From Megamerina dolium (Eukaryota > Arthropoda > Insecta > Diptera > Megamerinidae): a stretch of 64,000 bases of DNA. Each line of letters begins with the position of its first letter. The stretch's first letter is position 1. Below, piece by piece: positions 12,728 through 23,689 of this stretch. The notes beneath the pieces are model-generated. The model had not been told where the DNA came from. It did no database searches and saw only the letters and a program-made list of their open reading frames with translations. The stretch is from contig OY978526.1 of NCBI GenBank assembly GCA_963854835.1, forward strand, positions 38,168,501 to 38,232,500, read 5' to 3'. The position numbers and the translations under genes are program-made.

Positions 12728-12814
12728 TTTAGGATGGGGGATAAAAAGAAAGAAAGAGCAAAATCATAATCTTATTGTGTATCCATAAATTTATTGTGTA
12801 GCATAATTTCGTAC

Positions 12815-13232
12815 TTCAAATTGTTCTGAGAATCTATGAATTAGAACTTTTAAATCGCATGTATTGGTAGCAGTCAGCGTTGTAGCTCTTTCGAATTTGA
12901 TATTGCTTAATTCCACTGATATGTTTTCGAATTGAGAAACTCCACACATGTAAGAAAAGGTTCGCCATACACATTCCAAGTAGAATGTAGCGGGTATCAC
13001 CACTCTTCCATCGATTTCATGACCTTTGAGATATTGATACTGACCTGCTAATTTCACGATAAACGTCATTGCACCATTTCCAGATTCGTGATCATCGAGT
13101 TTGTAGATATAATGGTCGTATTGGTGATAAAAGCGAATAAGAGGGCTTAGCGTCCGAGTGCCACGATATACGGGATAAGCGATATTCGGATAGAGCTTAT
13201 CTGCCGCAACTTCCAAGCCATTGATATAAAGA
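12815..13232 (-). pseudogene. FASN locus 1, exon with first half of DH
   Basis: The acceptor TTTCAG lies before 13232. The upstream exon joins in phase 2 to give LGHLYINGLEV, a normal FASN AT-to-DH linker. The translation includes LYPNIAYPVYRGTRTLSPLI and LKGHEIDGRVVIPATFYLE. The latter holds the catalytic His of the DH HxxxG-P motif (GHEIDGRVVIP). The proposed donor is GTACGA at 12809-12814. The 77-bp intron to the preceding exon is normal for a fly gene. The exon itself has no stop, so decay is partial. Confidence 0.82.
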
Positions 13233-14872
13233 CTGAAATTTAAAATTAAAAATACGTAATTCGAAATGCAATTCGAAATATTGCTCTTGAGTGAAACTGA
13301 GATATTTACTGGCCAAGTGCGCTTAAAAGGAATGTAAGTGGGTCACCGCAGTTGCGCTTTATTAAACCGATGTGAGTTGAATTGACGACTGTGCTTTCAA
13401 TCATGTTCTGCCGAGTAGAGTTTGGTGATATTTCGATTGATATGGCATTTTTTGGAATGATATTGATACATTGGTCGAATCGAACGCTCTCCAGGAAAGA
13501 TTTTGTCAGAAATTCAGCCGAACAATGCTCAGTATGTAACTTGGTTGCGTTGATCCACTTGTGAGACCGTGGTTTAGGAGTAGGAATTATGTGTTTAAGA
13601 TTCTTTAGGATTTGCGATTCCAATTCGTTCACGGCGCGACTATGATATGCAATATCACTTGAATATTCTTTGACTGGTATACCTTCAGATTTAAGAATTT
13701 TTATGAAGCTTGGCACGTTCTGGGAGGGTCCTGAAATTATACATTCCCATGGACTATTTTGGCAAGCGATATCAAGCGTCTTTGGAAGCGTCGTCTTGAT
13801 TTCTTTCGCACCGATACCAATGGCAGCCATTGCGCCCTTTGTCTTATTCATTTCAGAGACCACCTTACCATAGTAGTAGGTAGTCAACATTACTTGTTCT
13901 GCTGTTAGACCTTCGTCGGCGTAAGCACAGCCTAGTTCTCCAAATGAGTGGCCAACAAGAAGATCTGGTTTGATATTCAGTTCGCGTAGAAGGTCAACTA
14001 ATGCTATTTGTAGAGCGCTGTTAATCAAAAAGCTATGTAGTATATTTTTGAATTGACTCTGATCTTCTGTGGTAAGTATTTTGATTAGATTTATGCCAAT
14101 TGCTTTCAGGGTATTACTGCTTCGTTCAATTGACTGTTGAAATGGTAATAATTCCATAAGTCTTTTAACCTTTCCAATCAAATCTGTGCCAATGCCGCTG
14201 AAGACATAAACCACTGGACGGTTTGTACCAGGCCAGTGTTGAATTTTGTTGTTGTATACTCTTGGCTTGCTTTTGTTATTCTCTGAGTGAAGAACGCTAA
14301 ATCCTCGAAACGTCACTAGCTTTATACCACCGGATTGGGAACCATGAGCGGGTGCTATTAATTCTAAATCTAGAGGTCTGCTTTCCAAATCAACTAAAAA
14401 TTTATGCACACTGTCCTGCGTACGTGCAGACCACACTACCAAACGGGGTGATACACATTTTTCTTGGTATACCTCTTCTTCGTATTGTCTGAATATAGCA
14501 TGTGCATTAGCTCCACCAAAACCGAGTGAATTAGCTGCGACATATGGTTTTGGTAATGTTGTGGGTGTAGTTACTACTTTCATGCGATTCTGCATTAACG
14601 CAGCTATACTTTCTTTTGGTATATTAAAGTTGATATTCGGCGGAATAACACCATTATTAAGAGTCAACATGAGTTTTACAATGGCGCAAATGCCAGTTGC
14701 AGGTTCAGTATGACTACAATTTGATTTCACTGAACCAACTAGAATTGTTTCCGATCTTTGGCTGCAAATTGCTTTGTCAATGCCTTTGCATTCTACGGGA
14801 TCGCCAACATAAGTGCTAGTGCCGTGTGCTTCGAAAAAGCCCAAATTATTAACATTAATGTTATTTTTGATG

Positions 14873-17097
14873 TTTTTTTTTTTTTTTTTTTTGTTTCATT
14901 GGGGGGGTTTTTTATGTGGCGGGTCCCAAACCCAACGGACAACCTCTAACCGAGGAGATTTTCGCCACTCACTTCAGCCGCCTCCCAGCGGGTGCCAGGA
15001 AGACGTTGCCCGGTGGTCGCCACATGGAGGGCCCCCATTAATAATAATGAAAGCGCCATCACAGAGTAAGCAGACCAAGCCGAGGAGGTAATCGGTTACT
15101 ACCGGCATCTGAGGAATGAGTGGTATGATCAGGAGTGTCGCGACGCTACCGCAGAGAAAGACGCCGCCTACAGAAAAACCCTGCGTGCAGGCGTAACGCG
15201 AGCTGTTAAGGAGCGGTATAGAGAGAAAAGGAGTGCAGAGAGACGTCTTTTCAGGCGCAAGAAGAGGGAGTTGGAAAGACGCGAGTGTGAGGAGATAGAG
15301 ATGTGTACCGACAAGAATAAGACTCGAAAATTCTTTGAAAAGATCAAGCGCCTGAGTGGAGGTTTAAATCCCGGAGCCTCTTCTTGTCGTGATGGAAATG
15401 GGAATCTGGTTACGGATGTCCAGAGTGTACTGAGCCTATGGAGGGAACACTTCTCCACGTTACTGAATGGCGATGCTACGAACAATTCCGCCAGTGGAGG
15501 AGAATGCCCGATAACCCCAATTACAGATGATGGTGTTGATGTTCCACCACCCGACTATGACGAGGTTGAAACGGCCATTTTAAGGCTGAAGAACAACAAA
15601 GCTGCAGGTGCTGATGGCCTGCCTGCCGAGTTGTTTAAGACCGGAGGCGATGAGCTGCTCACCCGCATGCACCAGCTCATAAGCAGAATATGGTCGGATG
15701 AGGGCATGCCTGATGATTGGAGGCTCAGTGTTCTCTGTCCTGTACATAAAAAAGGAGACCCCACAATTGGCGCCAACTACCGTGGAATAAGTCTCCTGAG
15801 CATTGCGTACAAGGTTCTATCGAGCGTACTCTGTGAAAGATTGAAGCCTATGCTCAGCAACCTGATTGGACCTTATCAGTGTGGCTTCAGACCTGGTAAA
15901 TCCACCATCGACCAGATTTTCACACTGCGCCAAATCCTGGAGAAGACCCAAGAAAAACAGATCGACACACACCACCTATTTGTTGATTATAAAGCCGCTT
16001 TCGACAGTCCGGTAAGGGATTACCTCTACGCAACAATGTCTGAGTTCGGTATTCCTGCAAAGCTCATTCGACTTTGTAGAATGACACTGCATAACTCCTG
16101 TTGTGCAGTGAAAATTGGGAAGGACCTCTCCGCACCGTTTAATACCGAACGGGGTTTCAGACAAGGTGATTCGTTATCGTGCGACTTCTTCAATCTTATT
16201 ATGGAGAAAATAATACGAGCTGCTGATCTACGACATAATGGCACTATCTTCAACAAAAGTGTCATGCTGTTAGCGTATGCCGACGATATTGACATAATCG
16301 GCATGAACACGCGAGCAGTCAGTGCAGCATTCTCAGAGTTGGAAAGAGAGTCGCGTCGGATGGGTCTCACGGTGAACGAGGGCAAGACGAAGTATCTAGT
16401 GTCAACAAACAAAGAGTCCCGGCGTCTTGGACAGCACGTCACTGTTGACAACTACGCTTTTGAAGTAGTAAGGGACTTTGTCTATCTTGGAACCAGCATT
16501 AACAGCAGTAATGACGTCAGCTTGGAGATCATGCGTAGGATAACTCTTGCTAACAGGTGTTACTTTGGGCTGAGTAAGCAATTGAGAAGTCGAGCCCTCT
16601 CTCGAAGAACGAAAACTACACTCTACAAGTCTCTCATCATGCCTGTCCTAACATATGGCGCTGAAGCCTGGACAATTTCCACCTCGGATGAGCGAATACT
16701 TGGAGTTTTCGAGAGAAAAGTCCTACGCAAGATCTTTGGACCTATTTGCGTTGGTGGCGAGTACCGAATAAGGTACAACCATGAGCTGTACGAGCTGTAT
16801 GCCGATATTGACATAGTAAAGCGCATCAAAATCCAGCGGCTGCGCTGGCTAGGTCATGTCGAGCGAATGGAAGAACACGCTCCAGCTAAGAAGGTGTTAT
16901 ATTCGGAACCCGCTGGAGGACGACGCAAAAGAGGAAGACCAAACCTCCGGTGGAAAGACCAAGTACTGGAGAACCTGACGGCGCTTGGAATTTCTAACTG
17001 GCGCCAGCTAGCGAAGAACAGAGATGGCTGGCGAAGATTGTTATTTTCGGCCTAAATCGATATTCGGTTGTTATGGCCACATAAGTAGGTAAGTAAG
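14873..17097 (+). mobile_element. RTE-like LINE with 5' inversion, inserted in the FASN KS exon
   Basis: The insertion is flanked by the 12-bp target duplication TTATTTTTGATG (14861-14872 and 17098-17109). The first 210 bp (to about 15085) are the family's 5' leader in reverse orientation: compare 52320-52512, where the same bases lie antisense to the ORF. From about 15086 the element reads forward through RT to the 3' end and a GTAA-type tail. The endonuclease part is missing. A 5'-inverted segment plus internal loss is the signature of twin-primed reverse transcription. The outer end of the inverted part is a long T run, which fits priming on an internal A run of the RNA. Confidence 0.9.
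15088..17055 (+). CDS. RTE-like LINE reverse transcriptase ORF, 5' truncated
   Basis: The frame is open from about 15088, with the first Met at 15271 giving 594 aa. It lacks the apurinic endonuclease domain seen in the copy at 50342-52384. RT motifs in order: NNKAAGADGLPAELFK, YRGISLLSIAYKVL, GFRPGKSTIDQIF, VDYKAAFDSP, RGFRQGDSLSCDFFN and the catalytic LAYADDIDIIG. A C-terminal domain with [17 protein letters not shown] and [11 protein letters not shown] follows. The single long ORF, short 3' UTR and short-repeat tail suit the RTE clade. No frameshift is seen, so the RT part is intact, but without a promoter or endonuclease it is not autonomous. Confidence 0.9.
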   Translation, partial: VIGYYRHLRNEWYDQECRDATAEKDAAYRKTLRAGVTRAVKERYREKRSAERRLFRRKKRELERRECEEIEMCTDKNKTRKFFEKIKRLSGGLNPGASSCRDGNGNLVTDVQSVLSLWREHFSTLLNGDATNNSASGGECPITPITDDGVDVPPPDYDEVETAILRLKNNKAAGADGLPAELFKTGGDELLTRMHQLISRIWSDEGMPDDWRLSVLCPVHKKGDPTIGANYRGISLLSIAYKVLSSVLCERLKPMLSNLIGPYQCGFRPGKSTIDQIFTLRQILEKTQEKQIDTHHLFVDYKAAFDSPVRDYLYATMSEFGIPAKLIRLCRMTLHNSCCAVKIGKDLSAPFNTERGFRQGDSLSCDFFNLIMEKIIRAADLRHNGTIFNKSVMLLAYADDIDIIGMNTRAVSAAFSELERESRRMGLTVNEGKTKYLVSTNKESRRLGQHVTVDNYAFEVVRDFVYLGTSINSSNDVSLEIMRRITLANRCYFGLSKQLRSRALSRRTKTTLYKSLIMPVLTYGAEAWTISTSDERILGVFERKVLRKIFGPICVGGEYRIRYNHELYELYADIDIVKRIKIQRLRWLGHVERMEEHAPAKKVLYSEPAGGRRKRGRPNLRWKDQVLENLTALGISNWRQLAKNRDGWRRLLFSA

Positions 17098-17623
17098 TTA
17101 TTTTTGATGAAAATTTTTCTTAAGAGATCTGCTTGCAACGCTGCAGATGGATGTGTAATTCCCTCTGGTTAGAACCCATCATAGTTTACAGTACTCTCAA
17201 CCACTTCCCCGTAAACTCGTTTCGCAACAGATTTTCGCTGAAGATAAATACTGACTATCGCTTCCGATCTTACATATCCGTTTGCATCTGCGTCGAAAGT
17301 ACGAGGAATTCCATCGGCAGAAAGAACACCAAACAATGCGAACTGCAAACTCACGTTAGGATAAAGACACAAGTTAACACCTCCAACAATGGAAGCATCG
17401 ATTTGACCTGATTTTAGAGCCCGAACTGCCATATGAAGAGAGGTAATGGAACTGGAACAAGCACTATCGCACATCATGGAGAAACCATGTAAACCAAGAT
17501 GATATGACACGTAATTGGCAGCCATAGTCGGATGGCACCTGCATGTATAAAATTATGATGTTGTATGTTTTTTACCACCATTTCTCTTGGTTATTAAGTG
17601 GAAATGAATCTGATATTAATTAC

Positions 17624-17934
17624 CCAGGTATTAAACCTATTCCATTTCGTTTAGCATTAAACATCCGGATCTGCGTTTCGAACGAACTCATGCCGTCGGA
17701 TACACCAGTGTTGGAGCCATTCAAACTATCGGGATTAATACCAGCATCCATAATGGCTTTGTAAGTTTCTTCTATTAGAATACGAAATTGTGGATCAATA
17801 TTCCCTGCATGTTTCGGATTAATGCCGAAGAGCGTAGAATCGAATTTTGAGATATTCGGTATTTTCCCCGTTATTCTGGGCAATATTGGATTTGTGTGTT
17901 TATATCGAATTTCGCTATCATCGCACATATATAT
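17624..17934 (-). pseudogene. FASN locus 1, exon 2 (KS N-terminal part)
   Basis: The acceptor TTTCAG lies before 17934. The donor GTAATT after 17624 splits a codon so that exon 2 and exon 3 join as PGCHPTMAANYVSYHL. The translation contains PRITGKIPNISKFDSTLFGINPK and IDPQFRILIEETYKAI, matching the KS region before the active Cys. The exon is 311 bp and intact. It joins exon 1 (25458-25577) in phase 0 across an intron of about 7.5 kb filled with transposons. Confidence 0.85.
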
Positions 17935-17964
17935 CTGAAAGTAGTATCGAAACAAAACGGTTAT

Positions 17965-18041
17965 GTTTTTATTGGTATTTATAACCAATCGCTAAATTAT
18001 AATATATCAATTAAATGGAGAATATTCGAAACCACAATCTT
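17965..18041 (-). repeat. Remnant of a copia-like LTR
   Basis: About 75 bp match the LTR at 21436-21600 and the copy at 23382-23533. It is cut on its right by the tandem-repeat element. It marks the left edge of a copia-like insertion in FASN intron 1. Locus 2 shows related intron sequence without the insertion near 35095-35120. Confidence 0.6.
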
Positions 18042-19425
18042 TAGTATTATTATTATACCCTGCATAATGCAATATGCAAGGTATATTCATTGCGGTCAGA
18101 TGTTTGTGTCCACTTGAAGGAATCTCCTGAGATATAGACATAGATATATATTCGTGAGCGTCGCTTAAATTTTCGATTTAACGATGTCCGTCCGTCCGTC
18201 CGTCCGTCTGTCTGTCACCTGCCTGGTTCGCACGATAACTTGAGTAATTTCGACGAAATTTGGCATAAGTAACCCTTGATCCAAGGGTACGGAGGGGATT
18301 GATTTTGGGCATGATCGATCAATAGCCACGGCCACACCAAGCATTCAAAGCGACCAACCTCGGAATTTTCAAAATCTTTAACTTGCTATAACTTACATAA
18401 TATACCACTTAGGACAACAATATTTGGCACATAGAGTTATATTATACTACTATATAACCTCGCCAAAAGTGGATGAGCCACGCCTACTTTTTAGCGTAGC
18501 TCCCATACAAAGTGTCTGTACTTCTTTTAAATTGCAGTTGCAGCTGCAACTTCTAAAATCTTCTGTCCAGAATAACCATAATTGACACTTCGATTAACAT
18601 GGCAGTCGGAAATAATATGACAGAAAATCAGTGTGCCACGCCCACTCCTTTTTGGGTCTCCCATACAAAGTTGCTGAAATTAAAAAAAAATGTTACCGGT
18701 TATAATTTGCAAACTATTCAGCGTAGAATAACGAGATTTAAGGTGTGGATTAGCATTGTACGAGCAGCCAGGCTCACAGGAAATGGGCGCACTACGCCCA
18801 CTGTTTAGAGTAGCCCCCATACAAATTTTAAATTGAAACAGCTGTAACTTCGGCAATCTTCTGTCTAGAATAACCATAATTGACACTTAAATTAATATCG
18901 TAGTCGGAAATAATCTGGCAAATCAGCGTACCACGCCCACTTCTTCTTGGGGCTCCCATACAAAGTTGAGGAAATTAAACAAAAATTTTAACCGCCATAA
19001 CTTACAAACTATTCAGCGTAGAACAACCAGATTGAAAGTGTGGATTAGTATTATAAGAGAAAATATACCCACAAGAAATGGGCCAGCCACGTCCATTGTT
19101 TATAGTGGCTCCCATACAGGATGACTGAATTTCTTTTAAATTGAGATAGCTGCAGCTTCTGCAATCTTCTGTCTAGGATAATCATAATTTATACTTAGGT
19201 TAATATGGTAGTTGTACATAATCTGGCAAAAAATCAACATGCCACGCTCACTTCTTAATGGGGCTACCATACAAAATTGTGAAAATTTTAAAAAATTTAA
19301 ACCGCTATAACTTACGAACTATTCAACGTAGGACAAACAAATTTAAGGTGTGGATTAATATTGAAAAATTAATTGGATTTACAAGAAAGAGGTAAGCCAA
19401 GCCAACTTTTTATATAGCTCCCAGA
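18042..19425. repeat. Interspersed element made of tandem repeats of about 150/300 bp
   Basis: The element starts with a near-palindrome (ATACCCTGCATA ... ATGCAAGGTAT, 18056-18085) and a GTCC/GTCTG run (18187-18215). It then holds about three copies of a unit of 295-311 bp; the CCACGCCCAC core occurs at 18636, 18931 and 19242. Each unit has two related halves, each with a CCACGCC(C/T)AC ... CTCCCATACAAAG stretch, so cores also recur about every 150 bp from 18476. No protein is encoded. The type is common in flies as non-autonomous repeats, but the family is not identified. It split the copia-like element. Confidence 0.75.
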
Positions 19426-19429
19426 ATCA

Positions 19430-21436
19430 TTATCTAAGTCTTCATCTGCAATTTCTTTTTGAGTTGCACATTTGTTATCCACAATGTCATTGAGGACAAT
19501 AGATCGACATATACTTCACTTTCCATGTCAGAATGTTTTGTAGCAGTACCGCTTTCCATGTGCTCAAAAAATTTTACGTCACGTGAAATTATAACTGTCG
19601 TTGCTTCTACGTCCAGCAACCTGTAAGCATTCGATTCATCGCAAAATCCCACTAGGACGCACTTTTTTGATACATTTTTCAACTTCGAAAGATACTTCTT
19701 ATTTATATGGTAGTATGTTTCACACCCAAAAATTCTGATATGTTTCAATGAAGGTGTCCCGTTCAACCATAATTCAAACGGTTCTGTAAATAATATGCAG
19801 TATTCATAGCTTCTGTCCAAAATTTGTGATAAACTGCGGTTTTTACGTTCAGCAACCCCGTTTTGCTGAGGTGTATACGGTGCTGCGTAGTGCTGGTGTA
19901 AGCCCTCTTACCCTTTGAAAAATTGACAAGATCCTTATTAGTGAACCTACCGCATCTATCACTTCGTAAAATTTTGAACCTTTTACCGAAGTGATTTTCT
20001 ACGTAGTTGTCGTACGTATTGATCTTCTCGATCGCTTGATCTTTAGTTTGTAAAAAATATAACATGCAATACCTGCTATAATCGTAAATCATTGTCAACA
20101 CGTATTTATTTCCACTCGGCTGTATTTCCCTTATAGGTTCACACAAATCCGTGTGTATGAGGTTCAATATATTGCGCTATCTCTTTTCAGGGTTCTTTGG
20201 GAATTCTTGCCTTGTCATCCGTTAAGCATGGCTCATAGACTTCCTCGCATGTGTGATTTTTCATCTTAGTTCCTGATACCAAACCCGATTTAATATAGCT
20301 GTGATAGCTGATTTAATACTGATTTTCTCACGATGCTCGAAACGTCGATGAAACATATGAGTGCATTGTGTATCCATTCCCTTTACCAACTTCGCATGAT
20401 TATCTTGCATCAGTTTATATAGACCATTTTCCAAATTAGCTGTTGCATGTATTTTGCCAAACGATGAAATTTCACAAACGTTGCTTTGAATAAAACTTGC
20501 AAATTGTTTTCGAACAGAGATCAAATTGCCATCTAATTCATGCACATAAAGCACACATACATAAAGCATTCTTTATAGACATTTTTTGACCTTTACATTT
20601 CAAGAAATCATCATCAGAACCATTAGCATCGATTCGGTTCCCATCTGCCAAGTAAATAAAATCACCACTGGTTCTATTCAAACTTGTGAAGAAATTCTCA
20701 TCGAATCGACATACAACTCACAATTCAGAAGTTTACCACCTGAGCTGAAACATATGTTTATAATATTTGGCTCCTCAAGTTGAACTACTTGCTTAGCTTT
20801 ATAATGAGACTTATTTGATTTTTCATTGTACAATTTCTCTTGACGCGTCCCACACCCCCACAAGAGAAACATTTCACCACGAAACTTTTCGTTTTTAGCG
20901 CAGCATCATCTGTGTTGAAAAACCTACCTCGACTTGTCGATGTTCCTGGATTAATTTCTCTTTAACAAGCTCCAGCGTAAAATCTTTTTCTGGTCTAACC
21001 TCCAATTCAGTTATAAAAGAATTCTAGTTCTCCGGTAAATTTCCTAACAGAGATGCGACAACTATATGATCTGCCAATTGCTCACCTTAACCAACTAGGC
21101 GACCCACAATATCCAGCATAATTTCAATTAAAGCATGACTTTATTAGAAAGAGTCGACTTCTCATGTGCCTTCTTCAATAGTTCACAGTATTCACGTGCT
21201 GTCTTCAAATTCCGAAGATGTACCACGTGTGTATCCTCCACTACTAAACCTATTGCTGCACGAGCTTTTCCGCCTTTCAATGTCCATGCCACGGTAAGTA
21301 TTTGCGGCTTCTCCTGAATAACAACATCCTAAAGATCCTGACGTCATCCATTTTAGCAAGAAAATTGTCTGAAAATTTAATGAATTCTTGAATGCCAAAT
21401 TATAATGCGTTTCACTTACGAAAGGTTCATAACCTA
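19430..21436 (-). mobile_element. Degraded copia-like (Ty1) retrotransposon body
   Basis: The minus strand holds, in order: a start after the LTR with a primer-site-like GGTTATGAAC (complementary to an initiator tRNA-Met anticodon-loop segment, as in copia); gag scraps (AWTLKGGKARAAIGL); a knuckle CFSCGGVGRVKRNC with His changed to Arg; GAG-pre-integrase scraps; an integrase core start at 20167 (HTDLCEP ... DYSRY); and the downstream copia region (FGCETYYHI, VLVGFCDE, ISRDVKFFE) ending near 19434. Frameshifts and stops are frequent. RT and RNase H are missing, replaced by the tandem-repeat element. Confidence 0.78.
19434..20167 (-). pseudogene. copia-like integrase fragment
   Basis: Two overlapping frames (20167-19763 and 19820-19434) together give the core and C-terminal part of a Ty1/copia integrase. 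The HTDLCEPI start and RSDRCGRF resemble HTDxCGP and SDxGGEF. The expected Glu-bearing QNG segment is altered (HLSKTGLLNVK). It cannot be active. Confidence 0.78.
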
Positions 21437-21604
21437 TTGGTATTTATAACCAATCGCTGAATTATAATATATCAATTACATGGAGAATATTCGAAACAAC
21501 AGTTTTTATTAAATGAGTTCAGAAATCGTTTAAAATTTTCGTCAAACAACAATATACAATGTTTCTTTGTAATAGTTTTCTATAAAATTATAAATACAAA
21601 ATGT
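21436..21604 (-). repeat. copia-like LTR, 5' for the minus-strand element
   Basis: About 165 bp, TATA-containing, starting TGTATTTATAAT on the minus strand and ending just before GGTTATGAAC. It is repeated at 23382-23533 and partly at 17965-18041. Beyond its outer end FASN intron sequence resumes (21605-21740, similar to 35110-35270). Confidence 0.6.
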
Positions 21605-22456
21605 GTATTGCAAAGGTTGAATTAAGGTTGAATGATTTCATGCCGAACAACTCTTGCATTTGTCTAGGTCAAATTAAAGCTGTTCGCGCAACACTGAGAG
21701 CATAATTTGAGTTGGGCGATATTGTTACCACATTACCGTCCACTAGTTATAAATCATAAGTCTGCATTTTCACATACATTTTTTTCAAATTAATAATTAG
21801 AACATTTAATTAATAAAATAACAATTGAATAACAATAATCAATAAACTCAATAAACGACATTTACATCAGATTAGTATTTTATATTTTTACCTATCTACC
21901 AATGTGACAAAAAAAAAAAAAGGAAAACTAGTAGGCAATTTGTAATAATGTCGAAATGTATTTGCATCAATATTGGGACAAATATGATCGAAATACTCGT
22001 ATGTGCTAACCCACCCAGCATTTCATGAAATTATTGATCATATTCAAGTCTTTTTGGAGTCCTCAGCGCGATTAAAAGAGTCATAAATGAGCTCATTTTC
22101 TGATCAAAACAGATTCTTTTGTCGGGGAAAAATGGTTTAATTGATTTCAGCAATATTTTTCAAATAACATATTTTATTGAATTAAAAAGAAACTTGATTA
22201 AAATATTCACTTAAATTAACATGATGAATAAACTATTTTCAATTGTTCAATTATTGGTTGGTTTGGTTCCATCTGCTCCTTGATATTTTCCTTTGAATTC
22301 CCTTTTTTATTTTCTGAGGAGATTTGATTTTGGGTTTCTTTTTTAGCCAATGTTTTCAGTTGTTTCGCTACACGTCCCCATTTTTATTCATTTAAAATTT
22401 TGCACTTTGAAATTTCTGAGTTATATAAATTAAAATTTATTCGCACCATGCACTTA
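21605..22456. other. FASN intron 1 DNA, no gene seen
   Basis: The first part (21605-21770) aligns by eye with 35110-35280 of locus 2, so it is ancestral intron sequence. The rest is AT-rich and holds no recognisable feature. Confidence 0.6.
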
Positions 22457-23288
22457 ACGCCACGATTTGGCTGATATCGTATACGTATTAGTAAACAGAA
22501 ATACAGAATTTGATTCGAAGTTCAAAATTTGTAAACATTTGTAGCGTTAACGTTGTAGCAAAGCCAATAGGGAAATCAGCCATATTTCATGGTCATATTG
22601 ACCACGCTCAATCTGCGATAGCTCTACATTTGGTTACTGTATTTTCAATAAATACAATGAATAAATATCTATACCAGCCGAGATCGAGTTGCGCAGACAT
22701 ATTTAGACATATTTTTTTTTTTCTCATTCTCGGCTGATATAGATTTTTATTCTCAGGGAGTCTGACCACCCAGAATGAAGTAATTTCACCATTGTGCGAA
22801 AAGACGGCAATTTAATGGTGGTTCCATGAGGATCACGATTTAACAGTATCTATAGGGAAATTATTGTAATTAATCCTGATCGTCATCCGTCTAGTTTGCC
22901 GAATTCCTTTGTTTCGCTACTAATTGTCCGCACATATAAATATATTCCGATCTAGCATTTGGAAGATTATTTCAACACAACACACCTTACTGGGTCTTCT
23001 TCTATCACTTTTGATGATTAAACACTGATGAGTCGCCTACGTGATTAAAAAAATACTCGAAAATAATTCACGCTACGCTTAAAACGTGATTTATTGAAAA
23101 TACTGTAACCAAATGTAGATAACTGTAAATACTGTAGATAACTTAAATACTGTAACCAAATGTAGATATTCTGTTTTCCCTATTGGCTTTGCAATTTACC
23201 CTACAATTGTTTACACATTTTAAAGCACGAATCAAATTCCGTATTTCTGTTTAGTAATACGTATACGATATCAGCCAAATCATGGCGT
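22457..23288. mobile_element. Foldback-type element with terminal inverted repeats of about 190 bp
   Basis: The ends start ACGCCA(C/T)GATTTGGCTGA. The first about 190 bp recur inverted at 23095-23288, with the shared core ATATCGTATACGTATTA, an AAAGCCAATAGGGAAA block and ACATTTGGTTAC. The right arm also has a short tandem expansion (23095-23160). The middle contains a smaller hairpin (22665-22745). No transposase and no clear target duplication were found. It abuts a copia 5' fragment. Confidence 0.6.
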
Positions 23289-23533
23289 CATACATTTTAG
23301 CAAGAACATTGTCTTAAAATTTAATGAATTCTTGAATGCCAAAATATAATGCGTTTTACGTACGACAAGTTCATAACCTATTAGTATTTATAAACAATCG
23401 CTGAATTATAATATATCAATTATATGGAGAATATTCGAAACAACAATCTTTATTAAATGAGTTCAGAAATCGTAATGAAAATTTTCGACAACCAATATTT
23501 CATTGAAATAGTTTTCTATAAGATTATAAATAC
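23289..23533 (-). mobile_element. Second copia-like 5' fragment (LTR plus leader)
   Basis: About 240 bp match 21340-21604 in the same orientation: LTR, GGTTATGAAC, then leader to a start-like ATG near 23290. It is truncated by the foldback element. Confidence 0.65.
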
Positions 23534-23539
23534 AAGTTA

Positions 23540-23658
23540 CAATGAAGAAGCTGAATGATAGTAACTATCAAATATGGAAGTATAAGTTAGTACTATTACT
23601 TATAAAAGAGGATCTTTCGGATGTTGTTGACAAGGAGAAACCTGCAATAATTGCGCAG

Positions 23659-23660
<2 letters not shown>
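23540..23660 (+). pseudogene. copia-like gag N-terminal fragment on the opposite strand
   Basis: The plus strand encodes MKKLNDSNYQIWKYKLVLLL and IKEDLSDVVDKEKP. This is the typical start of a copia gag (NYxxWKxxMxxLL ... EDLWDVV) and ends in an A/AT run. It lies head to head with the preceding minus-strand LTR fragment, so the two pieces cannot be one simple insertion. Confidence 0.65.

Positions 23661-23689
<29 letters not shown>

Larger units (their letters stand above)
13310..17538 (-). pseudogene. FASN locus 1, large KS-AT exon interrupted by a LINE
   Basis: The exon starts after TGCAG at 17538 and ends at donor GTAAATAT after 13310, with LINE 14873-17097 inside. KS motifs: active Cys in CDSACSSS, first His in EAHGTSTYVGD, second His in NCSHTEPATG, and the GFGGANAHA signature. 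The AT domain follows, with GHSFGE (nucleophile Ser) and AYHS (His), so all catalytic residues of KS and AT can be read. Two lesions break the exon: TAA at 17169-17171 where locus 2 has a Lys codon (GFKPEG), and the LINE insertion. Length and order match animal FASN rather than a bacterial PKS. This is a duplicated FASN-like gene that has lost function. Confidence 0.88.

Noticed and set aside
13306..14844. A horizontally acquired bacterial polyketide synthase
   Set aside because: Short introns with GT-AG ends, animal FASN domain order and motif wording, a tandem paralogue and fly-like base composition argue for a host FASN.
16026..16451. Antisense open frames within the RTE LINE copies (also 51349-52106 and 63174-63590)
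   Set aside because: They lie opposite well-supported RT or endonuclease reading frames and show no motifs of their own.
18470..19400. CRISPR-like or satellite array
   Set aside because: Units are about 150/300 bp without unique spacers, in a eukaryotic transposon. Neither CRISPR nor a long satellite.
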